A stretch of DNA of 64,000 bases, taken from the NCBI GenBank assembly GCA_045615345.1, contig JAZLER010000013.1, positions 62,001 through 126,000 on the forward strand, read 5' to 3'. The translations under genes and the position numbers were made by a program. The notes under the pieces were generated by a model. The model did not search any database and was not told the origin of the DNA. It saw only the letters and a list, made by a program, of their open reading frames with translations. This DNA comes from Fumia sp045615345 (GTDB taxonomy: Bacteria; Bacillota; Clostridia; Oscillospirales; Ruminococcaceae). Shown here piece by piece: positions 23,998-33,615 of the stretch; position 1 is the first letter of the stretch, and every line of letters begins with the position of its first letter.

Positions 23998-25548
23998 TCA
24001 CTGATTATTTTTCATCTGTTCTTTATGCATATACATAAGTTTGTCTGCGTTTCTGAAAACATCGTCAAAAACTTTGTCAACATCGGGATTGTATTCAGCG
24101 ACACCGCGCGCCACTAAAACAGGGATTTCCCCGTCTTTTACCTTTATATGGTCCTTTTCAAGCTCTGCATCCATATTTTCCAAAAGTATGCTGTAATTAC
24201 TTAAATCCTCGCCTTTTAAGATTACAACAAACTCGTCACCGCCTATTCTGAAAACGGGACTTGATTTGAATGTGGCACAGATGATTCGTGATGTATGTAT
24301 AATAAGTTTATTTCCCACATCGTGACCATATTTGTCGTTTGTTTCCTTAAGGTTATTGATATCGGCAACCAGTACAGCAAAGGAAGGACAACCTAAGTTG
24401 ATTTCCTTTGAAAGCTCTTCAACAGCTTCATTATATGCAGCAGTATTCTTGATGCCCGTAAGTGAGTCACGGTATGCAAGTGCGTTTATGTAAGTTGTAT
24501 ATTCTTTAATCTTCTCATATGCCTGAACAAAAGCTCTTGCCAAAGTACCGATTTCATCTTTTGAAGCAACGGGAAGTGATGTAATATCATCTTCAGGAAC
24601 TCCGGAAGATATGATTTCAGTAAGCCTTCTTACAGGTTTTGTGATCTTATTTGTGACAATATAAGCATAGATACAAAAAGCAAGTAAAACGATTATAAAT
24701 GATGCAATAATCTTAAAGAGAATAGGTCTTACTTCCCTCTGGATATCCTTGTAATCCGCAACAAGTTCAAGGCTCATTCCGTTTTTCAGTACCTCAATTG
24801 CCGCGGTATGCTTCTGAGTATTATCTTCCTCATAAGAATTATAGAGAGTTTCACCATCAGCACCAACTAAAACAGCGTAGCCATCTTCGTATACCGAAAT
24901 TCCTTCAACCGTCTTAAGCATATAGGAAAAATCAATATCCATGCCTAAAATACCCGCTAATTCACCATCAACATAGTAAGGGGTGATATAAGATATAATC
25001 ATCTTCTCGGTTCTGTGGTTGTAGTAAGGCTGCATCCAGATTGCCTTTTTAGCTTTTACAGGTTCGTAGTACCATCCGACATTATCTGTATCTTCATGTG
25101 AAAATTCAGAAAGGTCAGTTGTAGGAAGTGATGTGAATACAACACCACTCTTGTCATATCCTACCGAAAATCCTGCAATATAGCTTGAATACTCAGGATT
25201 AAGTCTTAAGAAAAATGCCTCCACACCCGAAGTATTAAGTGCAACTTCGTTAAACATCTCGCCTACATCGTTTAAGTATTCGACTCTGTAGTCGATATCC
25301 TTAAGTGCTTCAACGCTTTTAAGTTCTTTTCTTGCGTAATGTTCCATAATTTCAACAGATTTCTGGATATCACCGAGGGTATCGTTAAGATACGCTGCTT
25401 CCATTTTACATCTGTTAGTCAAAATTCTGTCAGCATCCTTATGCATCAGTTCGTGCGTAGTTGAAAATCCGATAATAGAAACGATGGTAGTCATTATAAC
25501 GAGTCCCGAAATAACAACTGTAAGGATTTTACCGCCAATTGACTTCAT
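23998..25548 (-). CDS. Membrane diguanylate cyclase with dCache sensor
   Basis: A 516-residue receptor: membrane segment (about 8-30), extracellular dCache-type sensor (about 35-270, with GVEAFFLRLNPEYS, WMQPYYN, GILGMDIDF), second membrane segment (about 279-300), HAMP (about 300-350) and a GGDEF domain (about 360-510). The GGDEF motif (436-440, RIGGDEF) and preceding DINNLKETNDKYGHDVGN are complete, so it should make c-di-GMP. The RxxD inhibitory site is absent, so no product feedback is expected. It is the last gene of the Pel locus, 16 bp after the EAL gene. The extracellular ligand is unknown. Confidence 0.9.
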   Translation of the reverse strand: MKSIGGKILTVVISGLVIMTTIVSIIGFSTTHELMHKDADRILTNRCKMEAAYLNDTLGDIQKSVEIMEHYARKELKSVEALKDIDYRVEYLNDVGEMFNEVALNTSGVEAFFLRLNPEYSSYIAGFSVGYDKSGVVFTSLPTTDLSEFSHEDTDNVGWYYEPVKAKKAIWMQPYYNHRTEKMIISYITPYYVDGELAGILGMDIDFSYMLKTVEGISVYEDGYAVLVGADGETLYNSYEEDNTQKHTAAIEVLKNGMSLELVADYKDIQREVRPILFKIIASFIIVLLAFCIYAYIVTNKITKPVRRLTEIISSGVPEDDITSLPVASKDEIGTLARAFVQAYEKIKEYTTYINALAYRDSLTGIKNTAAYNEAVEELSKEINLGCPSFAVLVADINNLKETNDKYGHDVGNKLIIHTSRIICATFKSSPVFRIGGDEFVVILKGEDLSNYSILLENMDAELEKDHIKVKDGEIPVLVARGVAEYNPDVDKVFDDVFRNADKLMYMHKEQMKNNQ

Positions 25549-25564
25549 TATTTGTTACATCTCC

Positions 25565-27622
25565 TTAGATTTTTTTAAGATATCCTTCTAAAATTACCAT
25601 TCCATCTTCATCTTTTACATATTTTGCGCTTGAACGTACAGAGAAATCTCTCCATTCGTACTCAAACTGCAAAACCTTTTTCTCCGAAGACATTTTATCA
25701 ATGCATTCATCAACGTAAGCCTTTGAAGACTCTGAAATACCGTTGTACCAATGCTCGTAACATTCTGTCGGTGTGTACTTACGGTCAACTTTTATAATTT
25801 CTTCAAGTGTTTCATCGATATGCATTTCATAACGGGCTTTATTTTTATCCATACGGATTACAAAAAGCCCTACCCCGTTTTCTCTTAAAATATCCTTGGG
25901 GTCGAAATGGATGATACCCATCTGTTCTTTGAACTCATAAATTTTCTGAATAAACTGTTCGCGTTTTTTGTACTCATCGGTATCAGAGTTTAAGTAATTC
26001 CTTTCAATTCCCTCAACAGTTGAAGGCTTGTCAAAAAGGTATCCCTGGAATAAATCAGGATAAAGACCTTCCAGAATTGCAAGTTCCCTTGTGCTTTCAA
26101 CACCTTCACAGCAAACATCGATGTAGTTTGTTTTTGCAAACTCGATAAGGTTGCTTATGAGCTTATAGTTATAAGTTCCCTTTTCGATACCGCTTACAAA
26201 AATTCTGTCGATTTTGATTTCATCAACCTTCATCTGCTTTAAGTATCCGAGATTTGAATACCCTGTACCAAAATCATCTATTGAAAAATGAATTCCGTAC
26301 TCTTTAAGGAATTTGATAACACCTATAAAATGTTCACTCTGGTGAAGTTCAGCAGATTCTGTAATCTCAACGGTAAGTGTATCCGGTGAGAGCTGATACT
26401 TCTCAAGAACATTTACTATCTTATCACCGATATATTTATCCTCAAACTGTATAGCGGAAAAGTTAACGCTGACAGAAAGGTCGGGGGTTACCTGTTGCCA
26501 CTCTTTACATTGTTTTACCGAAGTTTCCAAAACCCAGAGTCCTACTTCGTCAATAAGCCTGAACTTTTCGAGTATCGGAATAAACTCATCAGGGAAAACT
26601 CTTCCTCTGTTGGGGGATTCGTATCTTAAAAGCGCCTCAACACCTGAAAGCTTATAGTTTCCTGCCGAAACCTGAGGCTGATAATAAACTTCAAATCCCG
26701 CAAAGTCATTCTCGATACTTTGCTTCATTTCTTCCAAAAGTTCAAGTTCTGTAAGCTTTTGCTGTAAGTCAGATTCCGAGAAAAATTCTATTCTTTCCTC
26801 GATATTTTCCTTAGCCTTTTTAAGGGTAAAGTTCATCGAGTCAATAAGATGACCTGTATCAGGGAAAAGGTCTTTGTTTATCGGAACGGCACTTGCGCTG
26901 AAAGTACATTTGCCTTCAAAAGCGTCGGAAATCCCTTTGAAAATCTCTCTGACTTCGCTTTCTTTTTCCTTGCTTGTAACAATGGCAAAATCGGCGTGGT
27001 TAATATGATAAACCGTATCAACACCCTCATAGTTTTCACAAGCTTCACCGATTTCCTTCAAAAGCATATCACCATATTCCCTGCCATGGCTTAAGTTTAT
27101 CGTAGCAAGAGAACAGATATCGAATATCATAAGGTAACCTTTGTTATCTTCAAGTTTTTCTTTTAAATCCTCACGGAGCTTCATCTTGTTCCAGAGTCCT
27201 GTCAAAGGATTGTAAAGATGTCTTAATGTTTCTTCCGAAACGCGGCCTATCATAACAAAAGGATTTCCGTCTTTATCCTTTATAACGTTACCGTGGCAGT
27301 TAACCCAGACAATGTTATTGTCCTTTGTCACCCAACGGTAGTTTAAGTTATGGGTATCCTTTTCGCCGTTTGCAATTGCTTTTAAATCCTCCGTAACAGC
27401 TTTTCTGTCGGCAGGATAGATAATGTCAAGCATCGCATCGGTACTGTTTGTGCCATCTTTGTCGAGTTTCAAATCATAGCGTTTATTTACATCGCCGAAA
27501 AATCTGTTGATATCCTCTTTTATCTCCCAGATAAAAAAGAAATCATCTGTTGTATGGCTTATCGCATCAACAAGTTTTAATGTTGTTTCAACATTTTCCG
27601 CGCTCTTAAAAAACCTATCCAT
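25565..27622 (-). CDS. PAS-degenerate GGDEF-EAL c-di-GMP phosphodiesterase
   Basis: A 685-residue soluble protein: PAS (about 20-140, WVNCHGNVIKDKDGNPF), a GGDEF-like domain (about 145-290) whose active motif is replaced (NHADF), an EAL domain (about 300-545), and a second PAS-like tail (about 570-685). The EAL catalytic set appears complete: EALLRYE, NFSAIQFE, VEITESA, DDFGTGYSNL, IKIDR, CEGVES, QGYLFDKP. It should therefore degrade c-di-GMP while the GGDEF-like part may only bind GTP. The start at ATG 27620-27622 overlaps the DUF4956 stop by 8 bp, with GGTGA upstream. Confidence 0.9.
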   Translation of the reverse strand: MDRFFKSAENVETTLKLVDAISHTTDDFFFIWEIKEDINRFFGDVNKRYDLKLDKDGTNSTDAMLDIIYPADRKAVTEDLKAIANGEKDTHNLNYRWVTKDNNIVWVNCHGNVIKDKDGNPFVMIGRVSEETLRHLYNPLTGLWNKMKLREDLKEKLEDNKGYLMIFDICSLATINLSHGREYGDMLLKEIGEACENYEGVDTVYHINHADFAIVTSKEKESEVREIFKGISDAFEGKCTFSASAVPINKDLFPDTGHLIDSMNFTLKKAKENIEERIEFFSESDLQQKLTELELLEEMKQSIENDFAGFEVYYQPQVSAGNYKLSGVEALLRYESPNRGRVFPDEFIPILEKFRLIDEVGLWVLETSVKQCKEWQQVTPDLSVSVNFSAIQFEDKYIGDKIVNVLEKYQLSPDTLTVEITESAELHQSEHFIGVIKFLKEYGIHFSIDDFGTGYSNLGYLKQMKVDEIKIDRIFVSGIEKGTYNYKLISNLIEFAKTNYIDVCCEGVESTRELAILEGLYPDLFQGYLFDKPSTVEGIERNYLNSDTDEYKKREQFIQKIYEFKEQMGIIHFDPKDILRENGVGLFVIRMDKNKARYEMHIDETLEEIIKVDRKYTPTECYEHWYNGISESSKAYVDECIDKMSSEKKVLQFEYEWRDFSVRSSAKYVKDEDGMVILEGYLKKI

Positions 27623-28286
27623 GATATTCACCGTTATACTGAATAAGTGTAGCATCGCTTACACCGTCAATATCCCTTATCTTATCCATAAAGAACATAT
27701 CATTGTTTTTACAGTATACTTCTACGGCCATTTCTGTTATATCTTTTCTTACGGTTTTTGATTTGATGAAATACTTCATTTTGCCGAATGCTCTTATAAT
27801 ATTGTCGCCTGCTTCGTCACCCTCGTAATGGATAACAGCGATATAAATTCTTCCCTTTTGCTGTCTGTTGTAGAAAAGCCATATCATCACAATCATAACA
27901 GCAGCAGTAAGGAAAACAAGCAGATACATCTGCGCACCCGAAGTAATACCTGTTGTAATCGCCCAGAATAGATACAGTAAATCAAGTGGGTCTTTTACAG
28001 CTGTCCTGAAACGGACGATTGACAAAGCACCAACCATACCGAGCGAAATAACGATATTTGTCGAAATAGCAAGTGTTACCATCGCTGTAAGAATAGTCAT
28101 ACCAACCAAAGTCACTGCAAAGCTTCTCGAATAAATAACACCAACATAAAACTTGCTGTAAACGAAATATATCACAGCACCCATTACAATAGCAGTCAGA
28201 AGTCCGAGTAAAATGGTAGTGATACTCGCGCCATCAAAAGCACCTGACTCCAGGACTGACTTTTTAATAAAATCCTGTACACTCAT
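27615..28286 (-). CDS. DUF4956 membrane protein
   Basis: A 223-residue protein with four hydrophobic segments (about 18-45, 50-85, 95-115, 118-140) and a cytoplasmic alpha/beta tail. The block GMVGALSIVRFRTAVKDPLDLLYLFWAI is the DUF4956 hallmark and recalls MgtC-like proteins. DUF4956, VTC-type and CotH-type genes often travel together, as here. The function is unknown; a role in exporting or modifying a surface polymer is inference from context. Confidence 0.88.
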   Translation of the reverse strand: MSVQDFIKKSVLESGAFDGASITTILLGLLTAIVMGAVIYFVYSKFYVGVIYSRSFAVTLVGMTILTAMVTLAISTNIVISLGMVGALSIVRFRTAVKDPLDLLYLFWAITTGITSGAQMYLLVFLTAAVMIVMIWLFYNRQQKGRIYIAVIHYEGDEAGDNIIRAFGKMKYFIKSKTVRKDITEMAVEVYCKNNDMFFMDKIRDIDGVSDATLIQYNGEYHG

Positions 28287-28298
28287 AGTTATTTCTCC

Positions 28299-29015
28299 TT
28301 AATTGTCAAAATAGTATTTAAAACTGTTCATATACTCGGTTTTTTCATAACAGAGTACATATTTCGATACCGCTGTGAATTCCGAAGCTCTGTCGGGAAG
28401 TATATCCCTCACAAACTGCGGTAAAAACTCGGTAAACTTCACTTCCATAACACATTTGCCCGGTTCAAGTACCGGAAGTGCCGGTAATGTCTTGTCAAAG
28501 ATATCATAGCTTCCTACAGCAGCCCTTACATCCATATCAAAAGTAATACGCACCGTACCCTCGTCTAAAATCCAGGGCTCTCTGTCGTAATCCACAATGG
28601 TGCGCGGCCGCATCATATTGCTTACACATTCAACATAAAACTCACGAAGTAGTGGCTTTTCACTCTTCAAAAGGAAATCATAGTCGCCGTCAAGTATCTT
28701 ATAAACTTCCTCTTTTGTAAGCTTTGCCGCTTCCTTGAAGATATAGGCACCGAACTTTTTCTTTCGTTCAAGCTTGATACTCCCGTCCTCACAGTTATAA
28801 ATCCTGATACGGTATTTCTTTCTTTGCAAAACACCCGCATCTTTTTCTTCATAGGCGGTATTGAAATAATCATCAAAGTAAAGACTGCGTATCATATAAC
28901 CGCCGTTTTGTGCGTGTTTATCAAGCTGTAAAAAAGGCGAAAGGCGTTTACAGATGAGTTCTTTCTGTGCGGTATTTATAAGGTATTTCCACTCATTTCT
29001 GTATTTTTCCGCCAT
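28299..29015 (-). CDS. VTC-domain (polyphosphate polymerase-like) protein
   Basis: A 238-residue protein of the VTC/triphosphate-tunnel fold. Charged tunnel motifs are visible: YRNEWKYLI, SLYFDDYFNTAYEEK, RKKYRIRIYN, IKLERKKK, RPRTIVDYDREPW, VMEVKF. In yeast the domain polymerises ATP into polyphosphate; bacterial relatives beside CotH and DUF4956 are uncharacterised. I start at ATG 29013-29015, with GGAGGT inside the end of the cotH-like gene; the longer ORF has no site. Confidence 0.85.
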   Translation of the reverse strand: MAEKYRNEWKYLINTAQKELICKRLSPFLQLDKHAQNGGYMIRSLYFDDYFNTAYEEKDAGVLQRKKYRIRIYNCEDGSIKLERKKKFGAYIFKEAAKLTKEEVYKILDGDYDFLLKSEKPLLREFYVECVSNMMRPRTIVDYDREPWILDEGTVRITFDMDVRAAVGSYDIFDKTLPALPVLEPGKCVMEVKFTEFLPQFVRDILPDRASEFTAVSKYVLCYEKTEYMNSFKYYFDN

Positions 29016-29016
29016 A

Positions 29017-30759
29017 CTAAACGACCTCCGTAATCTTGCCTTCAGAATCAACGAGGAAGGATTTAGTACCGTAAACCTTACCGGTTTCAACGATGTAAGA
29101 GTCGAAAGCCACCTGACTATAACCGCTTTCGTTATACGCTTTTATACGCACGAAATACTGTCCTTTCGGAAGCTTATCAAACTCTATAACAGGAACAACA
29201 AGGTTTTCTTCCTTTAACACCACATTGTTAAAGTTGCAGTCTTTTGCAAGTTCAAAGGAATAGGTGAGGTTTTCGCCGTTAAAATCATATGAGGGGTCCC
29301 ATTCAAGCTCGTATTTGCCGTCTTTAAGCTGCGGAACACCGATAAAGAACGGCAACGGCTTTTTGAAAGACTCTTTGTACATATTATAGTTTAAGTCAAT
29401 TTCAGTTGCTAAGTTTCTGGAAACGTAATCGTACTGACTCTGCGTAAGAGGTGCATATATCAAATCACGTCCGCTGTACAGATAGGGTTTTATAATTGCG
29501 GTGTATCCTTCAACCATACCATTGATTCTCTCGGTGGTAAGGTATCCTTTAAGGTCCTCAACTGCCTTATCAAGAGCATCTCTGTAAAGCTCAGTTTTCA
29601 AAGCACGTCTGAATAAAACATTACCCCAGTAGTTACTTACACCGGTTTCCCACTCAACGTAGTCGCTTCGTTTGACCATTTCGTATTCAACTCGTTTAAG
29701 CATACCGTCAAGGTCCCACGGCAATATGTAAAAACGTTCTATGTTCTGGGGGCTGTAAAGGTAGAAGTTTCGGTTCTGGGTATCAACGTTACCCATTAAA
29801 ATCTGAAAAGCCATCCAGTACGCCATATTTTCAATATCAAAATGCTCGTTTAAAATATCTTCCATCGGAATGGAATAGTCGTTGATTTTTTCCAAAATCT
29901 TTATAAGCTTTGAGTGGTCATCATCACCTTTTACTTCGAGGAGTTCCTCAAAAGCCTTGGCATCGTAGGTCGGGTCGTCAACAAGCTTTATGATATCCTC
30001 ATAGCGGTAAAACTCACAGGTGTTTACCTTATAAAGGTGTCCTCGCTTATCGAGTCCGTGTGCCGCAAGGGCAGTTTTATTAAGCTGTTCAACCTGGGTG
30101 TAAAGGCCGTAATCGACAAACTTTGCATCTTCACTTTCGGTTAAGTCCCTGACGTAAAGATGAACGAAAGTCGTTCTCAAACTCATTATCTCATCAATAC
30201 CACGAAGCAGGTCAAATCCTAACTTATTGCGGTAACGAAGTCCCTCGGTCTGGTGCTTGTTAAGAGCAATGGTCGTCTGTCCACGCCAGTCGCCTTCGTT
30301 GTCTTTTAATTTGATTTTGTAGTTTTTCTGGGGAGACTTACTCGAAGTCTGACCTCTTATCTGCACTGTACAGTTGGGAGAAATCTGTCCGTAACCGAGT
30401 TCACCTTCGACTAACCCTTCCTCGTTGCCGACCTGTAAAAGTCCTGCAACCTTGTATCTGTCAACTCCCCACTCATCATAATCGTAAGCAGAGTATGTGT
30501 TGACCTCTTCCCAGGTGTGGTCGGTACCCTCACCCGAGTTACCCTTGCTGACAGTAAGGTACATCGTAACGACCTCGCCGTCTGTTTGAGAATTATAGAG
30601 CAAATCCTTGTCCCTTATATGAATACTTTCTTCTGTTTCCTTTGAAACATTGACCGTAGTACCCATATTGGTTTCGGTAACCTCCTCAGGCAACGCATTG
30701 CATCCTGTAAAGCAAAATACTGTACAGGCCGTCAGAATAAGTGATATAAGCCTTTTCAT
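29017..30759 (-). CDS. CotH-kinase family lipoprotein
   Basis: A 580-residue lipoprotein (lipobox CFTGC, Cys near 20) with a CotH atypical kinase domain (about 120-420). The substrate-loop motif is VQIRGQTSSKSPQKNYKIKLKD, then LGFDLLRGI, and the metal region GNVDTQNRNFYLY...LPWDLDGML. A fibronectin-like beta domain (about 480-570) follows. CotH of Bacillus phosphorylates spore coat proteins, but this one is outside the membrane in vegetative context, so its target may be a cell-surface protein or polymer (inference). It lies 2 bp after pelG. Confidence 0.88.
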   Translation of the reverse strand: MKRLISLILTACTVFCFTGCNALPEEVTETNMGTTVNVSKETEESIHIRDKDLLYNSQTDGEVVTMYLTVSKGNSGEGTDHTWEEVNTYSAYDYDEWGVDRYKVAGLLQVGNEEGLVEGELGYGQISPNCTVQIRGQTSSKSPQKNYKIKLKDNEGDWRGQTTIALNKHQTEGLRYRNKLGFDLLRGIDEIMSLRTTFVHLYVRDLTESEDAKFVDYGLYTQVEQLNKTALAAHGLDKRGHLYKVNTCEFYRYEDIIKLVDDPTYDAKAFEELLEVKGDDDHSKLIKILEKINDYSIPMEDILNEHFDIENMAYWMAFQILMGNVDTQNRNFYLYSPQNIERFYILPWDLDGMLKRVEYEMVKRSDYVEWETGVSNYWGNVLFRRALKTELYRDALDKAVEDLKGYLTTERINGMVEGYTAIIKPYLYSGRDLIYAPLTQSQYDYVSRNLATEIDLNYNMYKESFKKPLPFFIGVPQLKDGKYELEWDPSYDFNGENLTYSFELAKDCNFNNVVLKEENLVVPVIEFDKLPKGQYFVRIKAYNESGYSQVAFDSYIVETGKVYGTKSFLVDSEGKITEVV

Positions 30760-30761
30760 AA

Positions 30762-32201
30762 CTATCTCCTTTCAAGGAATGCGCCGACTTTTGTAAAAAA
30801 GCCTGAGCGGTCTTCAGCTACAAGCGGTTGCACTGCCAGAATATAATAAGGCAGACGCCTTGTAAAATAATCAAGTCTTATAACCGAAACAATGGTAAAT
30901 ACCATTGTAGAAAGCAAAAATCCGAATCCGTAATACTCTATCGGGAACAATAAGGATATCACTGTGAAAACTACCGAAGTAACAGCAAAGATTAAAGTTG
31001 AAATCATAGCTCCTTTGTAATCGGTAAAATAGAGTAAAATAAGCATCAGCATATTTCCTATTGCATAAAGCCCGTACCCTACGCATAGTGTTCTGAAATA
31101 TCCGCGCATAATTTCGTTGAATCCAAGCGGTAACATATCAAGTAAATATCCGCCGACTGCGATACATACCGCCGAAAAGAGAAGCTGTTTTAAAGATGTA
31201 TAGAAAATCTCGGTTTTTAAAGTTAAAAGCATCTCTTTTTCGGACTGTTTAATATCCGAAATAGTACCTTTATCGTTATATAAACTGTAGTGGTTGCGGT
31301 ATTTTGGGTAAAAATTAACTTCAACTGAAACTACAAAATTAACTGTCGTCATAAGCGCCGTCATAAAGGCAAGGAGTGCCGGAACGTCGTGCCACGGAGC
31401 ACCATAGAAAAGCCCGTGTACCTGTACACCGATTTTGGAAAACCACATAATAACAAGGTGAGCAAACATTCCGATATTCATAAAAAGTCCTGAAAGTGCA
31501 AGATAGAAGAACGAATCAAGCCATTTCATAAAAGTAAAAGAGTCAAGGTTTTTACTCGGGAAATATCTGTGAAGCAAAATCACGTTCCAGATAACCATAA
31601 CCCCATAACCCATCGTTACCGCGATAAGAAGCCCCTCAATGGGCGGTAATCCGAGTAAAAGTACGATAATACCCATAACAGTTGCCACTAAAACCGCCGC
31701 AAAAAACGAAAGAAAAATTCCTTTATAATCTTTAATAGCGGTAAGGTAGCTCATCGCATTCCAGGTAATCGACAGCTCGTTTACAAAGATGAACAGAAGT
31801 AAACCTTGCAAAAATGTTGCTCCCGAAAAGAGCAAAAATATTCCGTAAAGAACACTACTTGACATCATAAGCACAACGGTTGAGCCCCAGAATGACGGGA
31901 GAATTGCTTCGTTTTTGTCTTCAAAAAGCATATCGGCAACATATCGTGTCACAACCATCGAAAAAAACGATGAAACGGTAACCGAGGCTAAAAGTGTATA
32001 GGTTATCATACAGACAAGAAGTTCCCTTGTTCCCTTTTCTACACCGAAGTAAGAACAAAGTCCCATAATGCAAAGCAATAAAAGAACACCTAAAAGCATC
32101 GGGCCTGCGCAGATAACGGTAGCGTATCCGTAGGCTTTCGTTGTATTCAGTATACCTTTTTTTACAAACAGCTTTTTCAGTTCGAATCCGATACCTGCCA
32201 A
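30762..32201 (-). CDS. pelG: Pel polysaccharide transporter PelG
   Basis: A 479-residue polytopic protein with about twelve membrane segments, of the PelG branch of the MOP (Wzx-like) superfamily. It would move the growing Pel-type polymer across the membrane together with PelD and PelE. It is recognised by the N-terminus MAGIGFELKKLF, KAYGYATVICAGPMLLG, and the FVNELSITWNAMSYLTAIKDY region. It overlaps pelF by 25 bp, as expected for partner subunits. Confidence 0.93.
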   Translation of the reverse strand: MAGIGFELKKLFVKKGILNTTKAYGYATVICAGPMLLGVLLLLCIMGLCSYFGVEKGTRELLVCMITYTLLASVTVSSFFSMVVTRYVADMLFEDKNEAILPSFWGSTVVLMMSSSVLYGIFLLFSGATFLQGLLLFIFVNELSITWNAMSYLTAIKDYKGIFLSFFAAVLVATVMGIIVLLLGLPPIEGLLIAVTMGYGVMVIWNVILLHRYFPSKNLDSFTFMKWLDSFFYLALSGLFMNIGMFAHLVIMWFSKIGVQVHGLFYGAPWHDVPALLAFMTALMTTVNFVVSVEVNFYPKYRNHYSLYNDKGTISDIKQSEKEMLLTLKTEIFYTSLKQLLFSAVCIAVGGYLLDMLPLGFNEIMRGYFRTLCVGYGLYAIGNMLMLILLYFTDYKGAMISTLIFAVTSVVFTVISLLFPIEYYGFGFLLSTMVFTIVSVIRLDYFTRRLPYYILAVQPLVAEDRSGFFTKVGAFLERR

Positions 32202-33607
32202 GAATCTTCCACCTCTTTATACAAATCTCTGTATTTTGTAAGCATAATGTTGTATCTGAAATACTCATAAGTACGTTTCTGGGCAATCTCACCCATTTTA
32301 AGCCTTAACTCCCTTGAAGAACAGAGGATTTCCATAGCGTCTGCAAGTTTTTCCCTTTGCATGGGAGGAACTATGTACCCTGCTCTGCCGAAGGTGTCCG
32401 AAGGACCGCCGAGCAAAAGCTCGTTGCAGCATCCTACATCGGTGGTAACACAGGGCCTTCTTGCCGCAAATGACTCAAGCACCGACAAAGGCTGTCCCTC
32501 CGAAATACTCGTGAGTATCGTAAAATCAAGTTTTTCAAAATATTCTATAATGTTAACGCGTCCCGTGAAGATAATCTTATCGGAAAGATTAAGCTGCTCC
32601 ACTAGTGCGTAACATTCATCTGCATATTCCTGATCATCAACGCCACCCATTATATGAAGGCGTACGTTGTCCATACGGGATGCAAGTTCAAAAAATGCGT
32701 ATATCATCGTCTTGATGTCTTTAATCGGTGCCATTCGTACAACTGCCCCGATATCAACGATACCGTCGTCCTCTTTAAGCGGAATGTTGCAAAGCTTTTC
32801 ATAGCTTATTCCGTTTTCGATAACACGGCATTTTGAAGCCTCGCAACCCATATCAATCTGGGTAAGCATAGCTCTGTTAAAAAGCGAAGTCACCCTGAAT
32901 GCTCTTGCGTAAGTTAAGTCGGAAAGCATATAGAAAAAGTCAATCCAATGGGGTTTAAATGATCTTGCCACCCACTTTGCCCTGATAATTTCTTCTTCAC
33001 GTTCACGGGTATATATTCCGTGCTCGGTAAGAAGCAATGGTTTTTTATAAATGTAAGCCGCCATAGACGCTAAAAGTCCGCCGTATCCTGTACAGATGGA
33101 ATGATACACGTCGGCTTTCGGGATTTCAGTACCCATAAGGTACAAAACGGGCAAAAGCCTTGACCTTACAGAATGGAATGCATCCGAAAAAGCAATATAC
33201 GGAAACTCCTTTTCACAAACTTTTGTAAGTGTTTCAAGGAAGCTTTCACTCTTAAGATAAGACATAGGGTTTATCTTTTTTACCTGATACATTTCAAAAA
33301 GCAAGTCCCAGTCGGGTTTGCCCGAAACAACAAGTTCGGACAAGGCTTCTTTTTCCTTTTCGGTAAAATTATGGTTGAAAACGCCCGAGGGCTGAACCCT
33401 TAAAGCATCGTCAAGGAACACCTGATAAACCTCCTTGACGTTAGAAGGAAGCGTATATACAAATTTATCTTTATCGGCAGCTTTTGCACCGATTACCCAC
33501 AGCACGAACTCGTGCTCGGGCATTTCATTTATGTACTGATGCATCCAGGTGGAAACACCACCGTTGATATACGGATAACATCCTTCCAAAATCAAGCAAA
33601 TTCTCAT
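32177..33607 (-). CDS. pelF: Pel glycosyltransferase PelF
   Basis: A 476-residue cytoplasmic GT4-type glycosyltransferase that uses UDP-GalNAc/GlcNAc-type donors to build Pel. N-terminal signature is CLILEGCYPYINGGVSTWMHQYI, then LLTEHGIYTREREEEI, and the donor-site block TSISEGQPLSVLESFAARRPCVTTDVG. Length and motifs match PelF. It lies 8 bp downstream of the deacetylase gene. Confidence 0.94.
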   Translation of the reverse strand: MRICLILEGCYPYINGGVSTWMHQYINEMPEHEFVLWVIGAKAADKDKFVYTLPSNVKEVYQVFLDDALRVQPSGVFNHNFTEKEKEALSELVVSGKPDWDLLFEMYQVKKINPMSYLKSESFLETLTKVCEKEFPYIAFSDAFHSVRSRLLPVLYLMGTEIPKADVYHSICTGYGGLLASMAAYIYKKPLLLTEHGIYTREREEEIIRAKWVARSFKPHWIDFFYMLSDLTYARAFRVTSLFNRAMLTQIDMGCEASKCRVIENGISYEKLCNIPLKEDDGIVDIGAVVRMAPIKDIKTMIYAFFELASRMDNVRLHIMGGVDDQEYADECYALVEQLNLSDKIIFTGRVNIIEYFEKLDFTILTSISEGQPLSVLESFAARRPCVTTDVGCCNELLLGGPSDTFGRAGYIVPPMQREKLADAMEILCSSRELRLKMGEIAQKRTYEYFRYNIMLTKYRDLYKEVEDSWQVSDSN

Positions 33608-33615
33608 TGTGTCAC

